From NCBI RefSeq assembly GCF_008364765.1, contig NZ_VTUY01000004.1, forward strand, positions 62,001-126,000: a DNA stretch of 64,000 nt, read 5' to 3'. The translations under genes were made by a program, and so were the position numbers. Of the stretch, positions 1 to 13,201 are shown one piece after another. The stretch is from Bacillus sp. CH30_1T (GTDB lineage: Bacteria > Bacillota > Bacilli > Bacillales > Bacillaceae_B). The notes below the pieces were generated by a model. That model did not search any database, was not told the origin of the DNA, and was given only the letters and a program-made list of their open reading frames with translations. Each line of letters starts with the position of its first letter. The first letter of the stretch is position 1.

Positions 1-2
1 TA

Positions 3-3000
3 GTTATCGGGAGCGGACCCATCATCATAGGACAAGCGGCAGAATTCGATTATGCGGGGACTCAAGCATGTATCGCCTTAAAAGAGGAAGGGTATCGTGT
101 CATCCTCGTAAATTCAAACCCTGCTACGATTATGACCGACGCTGAAATGGCAGATAAAGTGTATATCGAACCACTGACGCTGGAGTTTGTCAGTAGAATC
201 ATTCGTAAAGAACGTCCGGATGCGGTTCTTCCTACATTAGGTGGTCAAACGGGATTAAACCTGGCTGTTGAACTTGCTAAATCAGGAGTTTTAGAAGAAT
301 GCGGAGTGGAAATTCTCGGAACGAAGCTTTCGGCAATAGAGAAGGCAGAAGATCGTGACTTATTTAGAAATTTAATGAATGAACTCGGGGAGCCGGTTCC
401 TGAGAGCGAAATCATCCGAACGGTGGATGAAGCGTTTCATTTCGTAGAAAGCGTCGGCTTTCCAGTGATCGTAAGGCCTGCCTACACACTGGGTGGGACC
501 GGCGGAGGGATCTGTCACAATGAAGAAGAATTAATCGAAATTGTAACCTCAGGCCTGAAGTACAGCCCGGTAACTCAATGTCTACTGGAAAAAAGTATCG
601 CAGGTTTTAAAGAGATTGAATACGAGGTTATGAGAGATGCAGCCGATAATGCCATCGTGGTATGTAATATGGAGAACATCGACCCGGTGGGAATCCATAC
701 GGGAGATTCGATTGTCGTAGCTCCAAGTCAAACTCTAAGTGACCGGGAGTATCAAATGCTCCGTAATACAAGCTTGAAGATCATCCGAGCATTAGGGATT
801 GAAGGGGGCTGTAACGTCCAGCTTGCCCTTGATCCGGACAGCTTCCAGTATTACATCATCGAAGTGAATCCAAGGGTGAGCCGTTCCTCTGCACTAGCAT
901 CAAAAGCAACGGGATACCCAATTGCGAAGCTTGCAGCAAAAATTGCAGTAGGACTTACCCTGGATGAAATGATGAATCCTGTAACAGGTAAAACATATGC
1001 ATCATTCGAACCTGCACTGGACTATGTGGTGACGAAAATTCCAAGATGGCCGTTTGATAAATTTGAAGCTGCCAAGCGTAACCTCGGTACGCAGATGAAA
1101 GCAACCGGTGAAGTAATGGCGATTGGCCGAACGTTCGAAGAGTCACTTCTTAAAGCGATTCGTTCCCTCGAAAGCAATACGTATCATATGGAGTTAAGTG
1201 ATGCTGAACAATTTACAGACGAGTGGATCGAGAAGAGAATCCGCAAAGCAGGAGATGAACGACTCTTCTATATCGGAGAAGCACTTAGAAGAGGAGTGAC
1301 GATTGAAACCATTCATGATTGGAGCAAAATCGATCTTTTCTTCCTGTATAAAATGAATAGAATCGTAGAATTCGAACAGGAATTAACCTTACATCCCTTC
1401 AATCTCGAGCTGGGACAAAAAGCAAAGCGAATGGGCTTTTCAGACATCACCATTGCCAAGCTATGGAATAGTACAGAAGCAGAATTGTATAGCTGGAGAA
1501 AAGAAAATGATTTAATACCTGTCTATAAAATGGTAGATACATGTGCGGCTGAGTTTGAATCAGAAACTCCTTACTTCTATGGAACCTATGAGGATGAGAA
1601 TGAATCCAAGGTCACTTCGCGGGAGAGTGTCATCGTTCTTGGGTCAGGACCGATCAGGATCGGTCAGGGAGTAGAATTTGATTACGCAACCGTTCACTCT
1701 GTCTGGGCCATTAAAGAAGCGGGCTATGAAGCGATCATCGTAAATAACAATCCAGAAACGGTTTCGACAGACTTCAGCATCTCGGATAAATTATACTTTG
1801 AACCTCTCACGGTAGAAGATGTCATGCACATCATCGATCTTGAAAAGCCTAAGGGAGTTGTCGTGCAATTTGGTGGGCAAACCGCGATCAATCTGGCAGA
1901 TGAGCTGGTGAGAAGAGGAGTCACGATTCTCGGTACATCACTTGAAGATTTAGATCGTGCAGAAAACCGGGATAAATTCGAACACACTCTGAACGAACTT
2001 GGCATTCCTCAACCTGAAGGAAAGACAGCGGTATCTGTTGAAGGAGCCCTTAAGATCGCAGAAAACATCGGATACCCTGTGTTGGTCAGACCGTCTTACG
2101 TCCTTGGTGGAAGAGCGATGGAAATTGTTTACCGAGAAGAAGAGCTTCTTCAATACATGAAGAACGCAGTAAAGGTGAACCCGCAACATCCGGTTTTAAT
2201 CGACCGTTACCTGATCGGAAAAGAAATTGAAGTGGATGCCATTTCTGACGGAGTAGACGTAGTAGTCCCTGGAATCATGGAGCATATCGAACGGGCTGGA
2301 GTTCACTCCGGAGATTCCATCGCGGTTTATCCTCCACAGCAGCTGACAGGGGAACAGAAACAAACCATTGTCGATTATACAACACGACTTGCGAAAGGCC
2401 TAAACATTGTGGGGTTACTGAATATCCAATATGTCATCTCGAAAGGCGAAGTATTTGTTCTGGAAGTGAATCCACGCTCCAGCCGTACAGTGCCATTCAT
2501 CAGTAAAATCACGAATGTACCGATGGCGAATATTGCAACCAAGTCCATTCTAGGGATCTCCCTTAAGGATCAAGGATATGAATCAGGATTAATACCTGAA
2601 AAACATGGTGTATATGTGAAGGTTCCTGTATTCTCCTTTGCCAAACTAAGACGGGTGGACATCACTTTAGGTCCTGAAATGAAATCAACAGGTGAAGTAA
2701 TGGGGAAAGACCTTACTTTGGAAAAAGCCCTCTACAAAGGAATGGTTGCAGCAGGAATGCAAATGAAAGAATATGGATCTGTACTCATGACCGTAGCAGA
2801 TAAAGACAAAGACGAAGCGGTTCTCCTGGCGCAACGCTTTATCGATATCGGGTATCAAATCCTTGCAACAAAAGGTACGGCCGAGCATCTGACAAAAGCA
2901 AATATTACCGTACGTGAAGTGGATAAGATCGGATCCAGTGGACCAACCCTGTTGGATATCATCCAAAGTGGAGAAACACAACTGGTCATCAATACCTTGA

Positions 3001-3178
3001 CAAAAGGAAAACAGCCTGCCCGGGACGGATTTAGAATCCGTAGAGAATCAGTAGAAAACGGCATCCCATGTCTTACATCACTGGACACAGCAGAAGCCAT
3101 CCTGCGAGTGATTGAATCCATGACATTCTCTGCTGAGGCTCTTCCATCACAACCGAAAACGAGAGAGGCGGTTTTTCA

Positions 3179-3182
<4 letters not shown>
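3..3182 (+). CDS. carB: Carbamoyl-phosphate synthase large subunit, 5'-partial
   Basis: Makes carbamoyl phosphate from glutamine-derived ammonia, bicarbonate and 2 ATP, the first step of UMP synthesis (pyrAB in B. subtilis). The reading frame is open from base 3, already in the conserved [20 protein letters not shown] segment, so only about ten N-terminal residues are outside the window. Both homologous ATP-grasp halves are present; the second opens with [19 protein letters not shown] near base 1636. The C-terminus has the MGS-like allosteric region (from about base 2780). The downstream pyrK start overlaps the stop by 4 nt, which suggests translational coupling. No truncation is visible apart from the window edge. 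Very secure identification. Confidence 0.97.
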
Positions 3183-5569
<2,387 letters not shown>

Positions 5570-6193
5570 ATGAAACAAGAAATCGCCAAAAAATTATTAG
5601 ACATCGAAGCCGTATTTTTAAACCCGTCGGAGCCATTTACATGGTCATCGGGAATAAAGTCGCCAATCTATTGCGATAATCGACTGACCTTATCTTACCC
5701 TACAGTGCGGGATGAAATTTCTACGGGTCTTGTTGAGATTATTAAAGAGCAGTTTCCGGATGTGGAAGTCATTGCAGGGACTGCAACAGCTGGAATTCCA
5801 CATGCTGCATGGGTAAGTGAAAAACTAAACCTGCCGATGTGTTATGTTCGCTCGAAAGCTAAAGCTCACGGAAAAGGAAAGCAGATTGAAGGGAAAGCTG
5901 CGCCTGGTCAAAAAGTGGTGGTGGTTGAAGACCTCATCTCGACAGGCGGCAGTTGTATTACAGCTGTGAACGCTTTAAGAGAAGCGGGCTGCGACGTATT
6001 AGGGGTAGCTGCTATTTTCACCTACGAGTTAGAAAAAGGGAAAAGGATGCTTGAAGAACACGACATTAAGGCATTTGCACTATCCGATTACTCAAGTTTA
6101 TTGGCTGTAGCGCTTCAAAACTCGATCATTCGGGAAGAAGAACTGGAACAATTGAAGCTTTGGGGTGAAAATCCGGAGAAATGGGGCAGTTAA
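5570..6193 (+). CDS. pyrE: Orotate phosphoribosyltransferase
   Basis: Joins orotate and PRPP to make OMP. The PRPP-binding motif [13 protein letters not shown] is at residues 116-128, and the catalytic lysine loop ([12 protein letters not shown]) lies just before it at about 94-105. The protein has 207 residues. The start codon abuts the pyrF stop. A strong terminator follows, so this is the last gene of the pyr operon. In B. subtilis a cysH-type sulfate assimilation operon follows here; in this genome the next gene is rqcH. Confidence 0.97.
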   Translation: MKQEIAKKLLDIEAVFLNPSEPFTWSSGIKSPIYCDNRLTLSYPTVRDEISTGLVEIIKEQFPDVEVIAGTATAGIPHAAWVSEKLNLPMCYVRSKAKAHGKGKQIEGKAAPGQKVVVVEDLISTGGSCITAVNALREAGCDVLGVAAIFTYELEKGKRMLEEHDIKAFALSDYSSLLAVALQNSIIREEELEQLKLWGENPEKWGS

Positions 6194-6199
6194 GGTAGA

Positions 6200-6234
6200 A
6201 AGCAACTCTTTTGTGAGTTGCTTTTAGTTTTTTT
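6200..6234 (+). terminator. Rho-independent terminator of the pyr operon
   Basis: A 9-bp stem AAGCAACTC/GAGTTGCTT with a TTTTGT loop is followed by a T-rich run (TTTTAGTTTTTTT). It sits 6 nt after the pyrE stop. Confidence 0.9.
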
Positions 6235-6245
6235 GATAAGGGAAA

Positions 6246-6289
6246 AACAAAAGCACTCCCACCCTATTTCAGACTGAGTGAAAGTGCTT
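6246..6289 (-). terminator. Rho-independent terminator of rqcH
   Basis: Read on the minus strand, AAGCACT pairs with AGTGCTT across a longer loop, followed by TTTGTTTTT. It lies just beyond the rqcH stop and back to back with the pyr terminator, so the two transcription units end convergently. Confidence 0.65.
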
Positions 6290-6301
6290 CATTAATTAAT
6301 A

Positions 6302-8005
6302 TCAATTCTTCAGCGAACGGACCAAATCCAAATCAGGTGTCACATATACCGTTTGCTGTCCTTCATAAATGACAAACCCCGGCTTGGCTCCTTTTGGTTT
6401 CTTTACCTGTTTGACTTCAGTGAAATCAACAGGCACCGAGCTTGATTCCCGTGCTTTACTAAAGTAGGCAGCAATTTTAGCTGCTTCCTTAATCGTCTCC
6501 TCCGAAGGATTCGGACTCTTGATTACAACGTGAGAGCCTGGAATGTCTTTCGTATGAAGCCATACCTCTTCTTTCCCTGCGACTCTGTTGGTTAAATAAT
6601 CATTTTGTTTATTGTTTTTTCCGACTAAGATTTGTGTGCCGTCGCTTGAAGTGTATGTTTCCAGAACAGGTTTCACGTTTGCCTTTTTCTTTTTCGTTTG
6701 TTTACGGACCCTCAGGTAGCCTTCTTCTTCCAGCTCTTCTCTGATTTCTTCAACGTCTTTTGTTGATGCCGATTCTAATTGTTGAAGTAATTGTTCTAAG
6801 TAGACAATCTCTTCGTCGGCTTTTTCAATTTGCTCATGAACGATTTTTATTGCATTCTTTGCTTTTTGATAGCGTGAAAAATAGTTTTGGGCATTTTCTG
6901 ATGGAGACTTTTGCGGGTTGAGGGGGATCATGATACTTTCCCCGTTTTCATCATAATAATTTACCACGCTAACCTCAGTCATTCCTCGTTCAACCGCATA
7001 TAAATTCGAAGTAAGGAGTTCACCGAGCAATTGATATCTATCTGCCTGCTGGGCATCCTCCAACGTTTTCTTTAATTTTTCAATTTTATTTACATTTTTA
7101 TCCCGTTCGTTTCGGATGAATCGTTCCAAGTCGTTTCCTTGTTGCTTCACCCGGTCTCGTGCAGCCTTCTGATAGAAGAATCGGTCCAATAGTTCACTTA
7201 ACGAAGGAAAGGTTTGTTTCTCTCCTTGCAGATGTTCAAGATCCATCCAGTAAAACGTTTCTTTCTCCCCACTAATGAGGGTTGGTGTAGAGTCAATCGA
7301 TTTTGCATACTGAATCAATTCTAAGAATGATTCGGAAATCGTAGACTGGTTGCCGATTCCTGCACGGTGAACAACTTCTTTTGCATAAAGAGGAGAAATG
7401 CCTGCAAAAGCTTGGACAATCTGCTTATCCAGTTTGCCGGAGTTAAAGTCCAGTGCTCTCAGAACATCTTCACTGGTAGCATTAAGTGGATTTTTTTTAT
7501 CTTGTTGTGGTGGTAAAACATACGTATGACCAGGCAAAACAGTACGGTGTGTATTCATGCTTGGTGATATATGCTTGATACTATCCAGAATCATATTTCG
7601 TTCTTTATCAACTAGAATGATGTTACTATGGCGCCCCATTACTTCGATGATTAACTGTTTGTAGGAAATATCGCCGATTTCATTTCTGCCCTTCACTTCA
7701 ATTATGATCATCCGGTCCAGTTCAACCTGTTTGATCCCCTCTACAATATACCCTTCCAGATGCTTTCGTAGAAGCATACAGAACATGGGAGGGACAGAAG
7801 GATTTTCATAGTTTTCTTTTGTTATTTGTACCCTTGAATAACTGGGGTGGGCGGATAATAGAACTTTGTGATTTTTTCCATTCGCCCGGATAATCATGAT
7901 GATTTCATTTTTATAAGGTTGATGTATTTTGTTGATGCGTCCGTGCAATAAGTTCTCGTTCAATTCTTTGGTCATGCTTCTAGTAAATAATCCATCAAAT
8001 GACAT
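6302..8005 (-). CDS. rqcH: Ribosome quality-control factor RqcH (NFACT family, YloA/FbpA)
   Basis: Binds obstructed 50S subunits carrying peptidyl-tRNA and adds C-terminal alanine tails that mark the chain for degradation. In RqcH from B. subtilis this depends on the Asp97-Arg98 pair; the same pair is seen here in ELDRMII at residues 97-98. The order is an NFACT-N domain, a long charged coiled coil (about residues 270-430, NFACT-C/M) and an NFACT-R domain ([26 protein letters not shown]). An earlier in-frame ATG exists 9 nt upstream, but it lies in the AAAGGATG ribosome binding site, so I start at MSFDGLF (567 residues). It is the only minus-strand gene in the window. Homologues in pathogens were named as fibronectin-binding proteins. 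Confidence 0.93.
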   Translation of the reverse strand: MSFDGLFTRSMTKELNENLLHGRINKIHQPYKNEIIMIIRANGKNHKVLLSAHPSYSRVQITKENYENPSVPPMFCMLLRKHLEGYIVEGIKQVELDRMIIIEVKGRNEIGDISYKQLIIEVMGRHSNIILVDKERNMILDSIKHISPSMNTHRTVLPGHTYVLPPQQDKKNPLNATSEDVLRALDFNSGKLDKQIVQAFAGISPLYAKEVVHRAGIGNQSTISESFLELIQYAKSIDSTPTLISGEKETFYWMDLEHLQGEKQTFPSLSELLDRFFYQKAARDRVKQQGNDLERFIRNERDKNVNKIEKLKKTLEDAQQADRYQLLGELLTSNLYAVERGMTEVSVVNYYDENGESIMIPLNPQKSPSENAQNYFSRYQKAKNAIKIVHEQIEKADEEIVYLEQLLQQLESASTKDVEEIREELEEEGYLRVRKQTKKKKANVKPVLETYTSSDGTQILVGKNNKQNDYLTNRVAGKEEVWLHTKDIPGSHVVIKSPNPSEETIKEAAKIAAYFSKARESSSVPVDFTEVKQVKKPKGAKPGFVIYEGQQTVYVTPDLDLVRSLKN

Positions 8006-8217
8006 ATATAACATCCTTTGCTTTAAACGATTTCGGTGTATTTTATATCTGCCAAGCTTGATCTTGGTCTCTGTGTATCAAATGTAACCGATTTTACCCC
8101 TCTCACAGGTGAAATGCAAAACATACATAAATCATATCATTTTTTAGGACGAGTCTGAATAAGAATGCTATGAGAAGGACAACTTTTCGTATCGTAGGAG
8201 GAGAGTGACATGGTTGC

Positions 8218-10899
8218 ATGAAATTTCATGAGATGAGACAAGAGGACATAGAGCAGTCATTAAATACCAATTATCTAGAGGGTCTTTCAACAGATGACGT
8301 AGCAAAGAGACGGGAACAGTTTGGGTACAATCAATTGGAGGAAGCTGAGAAGCAGTCGGCTTTGTTATTATTTTTCAGTCAATTTAAGGACTTTATGGTT
8401 CTTGTGTTATTGGCAGCCACACTCATTTCAGGATTACTGGGAGAATACATCGATGCGATTGCCATCATAGCCATTGTGTTAATAAACGGTTTTCTAGGTT
8501 TTTTTCAAGAGCGTAAAGCAGAAAGGTCCCTGCAGGCTTTAAAGGAACTTTCGGCACCTCAGGTTTCGGTGTTGAGAGATGGTAAGTGGGTGAAAGTTGT
8601 TTCTAAAGAGGTCATTATCGGTGATGTCATCCGCTTTGGAAGCGGGGATCGGATCGGGGCAGATGTGCGGCTCATTGAAACGAACAATCTGGAAATAGAA
8701 GAATCTGCTTTAACAGGGGAATCTGTACCTGTCACAAAATCGACGAACCCCGTCAATGGTGAAAACATGAGTCTCGGAGACTTAGAGAATATGGCATTTA
8801 TGGGGACGATGGTAACTAGGGGTAATGGTATTGGTGTTGTGACATCAATCGGAATGAAGACAGCCATGGGACAAATCGCTGATATGATTCAAAAAGCTGA
8901 AACGATGATAACCCCACTTCAAAGAAAACTTGAAGAATTAGGAAAAATACTGATTTCCGTTGCTCTCGTGTTAACTGCATTGGTCGTAGGAATCGGTGTG
9001 ATTCAGGGTCACGATATGTACACTATGTTCTTAGCTGGGGTTTCTTTGGCAGTTGCGGCCATTCCAGAAGGTCTACCTGCCATTGTAACCGTTGCCCTTT
9101 CCCTCGGCGTTCAGCGAATGATCAAGAAGAAAGCGATCGTCCGAAAGCTGCCGGCTGTTGAAACATTAGGCTGTGCATCGGTTATTTGCTCAGATAAAAC
9201 AGGAACTCTGACTCAAAACAAAATGACGGTAACACATCTATGGAGTGGAGGCAGAACGTGGACAGTAACGGGAACCGGATATGAACCGGATGGCCAATTT
9301 TACAGCGGAGATCAAAGGGTAACTCCTCACAGTGAAAATGCTCTTCAACAATTATTAACCTTTGGTATGCTGTGCAACCATGCGGAACTCGTAACACGTG
9401 AAGAAAACTTTGTAGTTGATGGGGATCCTACAGAAGGGGCTCTTCTTGTGGCGGGGTTGAAAGCTGGATTGAGCCGGGAATCTTTGCAGAAGAAATTTAC
9501 GATTGTTAAAGAATTCCCCTTTGATTCTACTAGAAAAATGATGAGTATCATCGTTGTCGACCAAAATGGGAAACACTTCTCTGTAACGAAAGGTGCTCCC
9601 GACGTTTTAGTCGGCAAAAGCGAATCCATCTTGTGGGAAGGAAGACTTCAATATAAATCAGCTGAAATAGCCCAAAAAGTAGAAGAGGCAATCAGTGAAA
9701 TGTCGTCCAATGCGCTTCGAAACATTGCGATTGCTTATAAACCCCTCAATGAAAGATCCATCGAGGGGATTAAGGAAAATGACATTGAAGAAGGGGTGAC
9801 CTTCATTGGCTTACAAGGTATGATCGATCCTCCCAGACCTGAAGTGAAGCAGGCAGTGAAAGAGTGTCGGGCAGCCGGCATTAAGACGGTGATGATTACA
9901 GGTGATCATATTTTAACGGCTAAAGCGATTGCCAGACAGCTAGGAATCTTAAAAAACAAAGATCGCGTTCTGGATGGAAGAGCCCTGAATCATATGGAAG
10001 TACATGAACTGGAAGAAATCGTGGAAGAAGTTTCGGTTTTTGCACGTGTTTCTCCTGAGCATAAATTAAAAATCGTCAAAGCCCTGCAAAACCGGGGACA
10101 TGTGGTGGCGATGACCGGGGATGGAGTGAATGACGCTCCGGCAATAAAATCTTCGGATATTGGAGTAGCCATGGGAATTACCGGAACAGATGTAGCCAAG
10201 GAATCTTCCTCACTTGTCCTGTTGGATGATAACTTTGCAACGATTAAATCAGCAATCCAGGAAGGCAGAAACATCTATGAGAATATCAGAAAGTTTATTC
10301 GGTACCTGCTGGCATCAAATGTAGGGGAAATTCTCGTCATGCTGTTTGCCATGATCCTGGCACTTCCACTTCCATTGGTGCCGATCCAGATACTTTGGGT
10401 GAACCTTGTGACAGATGGACTTCCTGCCATGGCACTTGGTCTCGATAAGCCAGAAGATGATGTCATGAAGAGAAAACCAAGGCATCCAAAAGAAGGCGTC
10501 TTTGCCAGAGGATTAGGCTGGAAGGTAGTTTCAAGGGGCTTCTTAATCGGTGGTGTCACTCTACTTGCCTTCATGTTGTCGTATAAGACTCACCCCGATC
10601 ACTTGGCGTATGCCCAAACCGTTGCCTTTGCTACATTGGTTATGGCACAGCTCATTCATGTGTTTGACTGTCGAAGTGATGTTTCTGTATTTTCAAGAAA
10701 TCCCTTCGGAAACATGTACCTTGTATGGGCCGTGTTATCTTCACTCGTATTGATGCTTCTCGTGATATACATCCCATCCTTGCAGCCGATCTTCCATACA
10801 GTACCAATCGTGTTAAAGGACTGGTTCTTGATCATTGGTTTAAGCTCGGTTCCAACGTTTTTACTGGCAGGGTCATTTTTTGCAAGAAAAAAACAGTGA
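8218..10899 (+). CDS. P-type calcium-transporting ATPase (YloB type)
   Basis: A P2A-type cation pump of 893 residues in the cytoplasmic membrane. The visible signature elements are TGES in the actuator domain, the phosphorylated Asp326 in CSDKTGTLTQNK, the nucleotide-domain KGAPD, the hinge MTGDGVNDAPAIK, and the ion-site helix AAIPEGLPAIV. There are ten likely membrane segments, in pairs near 58-95 and 243-300 and a group of six after about 690. Close to B. subtilis YloB, a SERCA-like Ca2+ pump expressed in sporulation. The ATG lies after AGGAGGAG with 13 nt between. The substrate is inferred from the family and not shown by the sequence alone. Confidence 0.93.
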   Translation: MKFHEMRQEDIEQSLNTNYLEGLSTDDVAKRREQFGYNQLEEAEKQSALLLFFSQFKDFMVLVLLAATLISGLLGEYIDAIAIIAIVLINGFLGFFQERKAERSLQALKELSAPQVSVLRDGKWVKVVSKEVIIGDVIRFGSGDRIGADVRLIETNNLEIEESALTGESVPVTKSTNPVNGENMSLGDLENMAFMGTMVTRGNGIGVVTSIGMKTAMGQIADMIQKAETMITPLQRKLEELGKILISVALVLTALVVGIGVIQGHDMYTMFLAGVSLAVAAIPEGLPAIVTVALSLGVQRMIKKKAIVRKLPAVETLGCASVICSDKTGTLTQNKMTVTHLWSGGRTWTVTGTGYEPDGQFYSGDQRVTPHSENALQQLLTFGMLCNHAELVTREENFVVDGDPTEGALLVAGLKAGLSRESLQKKFTIVKEFPFDSTRKMMSIIVVDQNGKHFSVTKGAPDVLVGKSESILWEGRLQYKSAEIAQKVEEAISEMSSNALRNIAIAYKPLNERSIEGIKENDIEEGVTFIGLQGMIDPPRPEVKQAVKECRAAGIKTVMITGDHILTAKAIARQLGILKNKDRVLDGRALNHMEVHELEEIVEEVSVFARVSPEHKLKIVKALQNRGHVVAMTGDGVNDAPAIKSSDIGVAMGITGTDVAKESSSLVLLDDNFATIKSAIQEGRNIYENIRKFIRYLLASNVGEILVMLFAMILALPLPLVPIQILWVNLVTDGLPAMALGLDKPEDDVMKRKPRHPKEGVFARGLGWKVVSRGFLIGGVTLLAFMLSYKTHPDHLAYAQTVAFATLVMAQLIHVFDCRSDVSVFSRNPFGNMYLVWAVLSSLVLMLLVIYIPSLQPIFHTVPIVLKDWFLIIGLSSVPTFLLAGSFFARKKQ

Positions 10900-10915
10900 A
10901 ATGTGGTATAATCCT

Positions 10916-10950
10916 AAAGGTAATAGAGAATAACCTCTATTACCTTTTTT
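10916..10950 (+). terminator. Terminator after the Ca-ATPase gene
   Basis: A 13-bp stem AAAGGTAATAGAG/CTCTATTACCTTT has a 6-nt loop and continues into TTTTTT. A TATAAT box lies just upstream at 10907-10912. Confidence 0.88.
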
Positions 10951-11023
10951 ATATAGTGAGAGTGCAAGCATGAAATCAGTTGATCTACATACGAATATCG
11001 TCAAAAGATTGGATGTGATCGTA

Positions 11024-11899
11024 ATGGTTGTCAGTATGACAGGCTTTGGAAGAAGCAAAGTAGACTCTGAACAACATACTGTAACGGTTGAAATGAAATC
11101 CGTTAATCACAGATTTAGTGAATGTTTCATAAGGATGCCCCGACAATTAATGAAACTTGAGGATAAAATTAAAAAACAAGTATCCCAGTCCGTTAAGAGA
11201 GGGAAAGTGGATATTTTCATCACCATAACCGGCGATGGCTTAGTACATAAAAATCTACATATTGACTGGAAGCTCATTCAAGATTATTATCAGTTAGTAA
11301 ATAAAGTGAAAGAAACCTTCTCCCTAAAAGATGAACTGCAATTATCCCATCTCTTAAACAGAGAAGAATTTGTGATGATCGAAGAAATGGAAGAGGAAAA
11401 CGAAGAGCTTGAGCAGTTGGTGTTAAAAGCTGTAGCACAAGCGGCGAATGACCTTAGACAAATGCGTGAAAAAGAAGGAGAGCTCCTCAAGAAAGATTTT
11501 CTCACTCATCTGAATCATTTTGAGACTAAAATTGGTGAACTTGCCGATCATGCTCCTAAACTGGTTGATCAGTATAGAGAACGGTTAAGAAAGAGGATTC
11601 TTGAATACAATGAAACTTCCTTCGATGAAAGTCGTTTGCTCACTGAGGTTGCCATTTTTGCTGATAAATCGGATATTACCGAGGAACTGACGAGGTTAGA
11701 AAGTCATATTCAGTACTTTCATTCCTCATTGACCGGTGAAGGACCTGTAGGCAGGAAGCTGGATTTCATGATCCAGGAAATGAATCGGGAAGTGAACACG
11801 ATTGGTTCGAAAGCAAATGATTCCTTCATTGCCACGATTGTTGTGGAACTGAAATCAACACTGGAGAAGCTTAGGGAACAAGTGCAAAATGTAGAATAA
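11024..11899 (+). CDS. YicC-family endoribonuclease (YloC)
   Basis: The 291-residue protein has the YicC N-terminal signature (SMTGFGRS, then VNHRFSE and [10 protein letters not shown]) and the conserved C-terminal block [21 protein letters not shown]. Family members have endoribonuclease activity; the role in Bacillus is less clear. The frame is open further upstream, but I start at 11024 because [11 protein letters not shown] gives the usual family length and follows GGATGTGATC. It stands first in a run leading to remA, gmk and rpoZ. Confidence 0.85.
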   Translation: MVVSMTGFGRSKVDSEQHTVTVEMKSVNHRFSECFIRMPRQLMKLEDKIKKQVSQSVKRGKVDIFITITGDGLVHKNLHIDWKLIQDYYQLVNKVKETFSLKDELQLSHLLNREEFVMIEEMEEENEELEQLVLKAVAQAANDLRQMREKEGELLKKDFLTHLNHFETKIGELADHAPKLVDQYRERLRKRILEYNETSFDESRLLTEVAIFADKSDITEELTRLESHIQYFHSSLTGEGPVGRKLDFMIQEMNREVNTIGSKANDSFIATIVVELKSTLEKLREQVQNVE

Positions 11900-11901
11900 G
11901 A

Positions 11902-11936
11902 AGTTTAGTTTCCTGTCATTCCGGCGAAACTAAACT
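11902..11936 (+). other. Perfect 11-bp hairpin between yicC and remA
   Basis: AGTTTAGTTTC (11902-11912) pairs fully with GAAACTAAACT (11926-11936) across a 13-nt loop. No T run follows. It ends about 7 nt before the remA ribosome binding site, so it may affect mRNA processing, stability or translation of remA. Confidence 0.6.
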
Positions 11937-11955
11937 ATTGATTAGGAGGAGCGTT

Positions 11956-12228
11956 ATGTCGATTAAGCTCATCAATATAGGATTTGGAAATATTGTTTCA
12001 GCTAACCGGATCATCTCAATTGTAAGTCCCGAATCAGCACCAATCAAACGCCTGATTCAAGATGCAAGAGACCGGGGAACACTCGTTGATGCTACATACG
12101 GAAGAAGAACAAGGGCGGTAATTATTACGGATAGCGATCACGTTATTCTTTCAGCTGTTCAACCCGAAACCGTTGCTCATCGTTTAACTGATAAAGAGGA
12201 TATAGTAGAAGAAGGGCAGGGTAAATAA
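11956..12228 (+). CDS. remA: Extracellular matrix regulator RemA (YlzA)
   Basis: A small DNA-binding protein that activates biofilm-matrix and osmoprotection genes in B. subtilis. The 90-residue product has the very conserved start [18 protein letters not shown] and the block [19 protein letters not shown] start at the ATG after TTAGGAGGA rather than at the longer in-frame option, which matches the family length. It lies directly before gmk (the stop abuts the gmk ATG). Confidence 0.92.
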   Translation: MSIKLINIGFGNIVSANRIISIVSPESAPIKRLIQDARDRGTLVDATYGRRTRAVIITDSDHVILSAVQPETVAHRLTDKEDIVEEGQGK

Positions 12229-12843
<615 letters not shown>

Positions 12844-13065
12844 ATGTTAAACCCATCCATTGATTCATTAATGAAGAAGATCGATTCTAAATATTCGTTA
12901 GTCAGTATTGCTGCTAAGAGAGCAAGAAACCTGCAAGATACCGGGGATTACCGTTTGAACCAATATGAGTCCCATAAGTTTGTAGGAAAAGCCCTTGAAG
13001 AAATTCAGGCCGGTCAATTATCTATGAAAGAAAGAGATGCCAAAGCGGTTTATTCTGATGAATAA
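12844..13065 (+). CDS. rpoZ: RNA polymerase omega subunit
   Basis: A 73-residue small subunit that helps assemble RNA polymerase. It has the omega signature: [20 protein letters not shown], then AAKRARNL and [11 protein letters not shown]. It starts right at the gmk stop codon and is followed by a terminator. The gmk-rpoZ pairing is usual in Firmicutes. Confidence 0.94.
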   Translation: MLNPSIDSLMKKIDSKYSLVSIAAKRARNLQDTGDYRLNQYESHKFVGKALEEIQAGQLSMKERDAKAVYSDE

Positions 13066-13091
13066 GCTTCATCATGCTTAATGAAAAACTC

Positions 13092-13148
13092 TAGGGGGTT
13101 GACTCGAAAGATTTCATGATCTTTCGGGACAACCCTATTTTCTTTTTC
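13092..13148 (+). terminator. Terminator after rpoZ
   Basis: A long stem is formed by TAGGGGGTTG/CAACCCTA (two extra G) and TCGAAAGAT/ATCTTTCG around the loop TTCATG. It is followed by TTTTCTTTTTC. Confidence 0.85.
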
Positions 13149-13201
13149 TATCAATATCCTTCATAATAATAGAAGGATAAAGTGTAATGGGGGAAAGCAG
13201 A

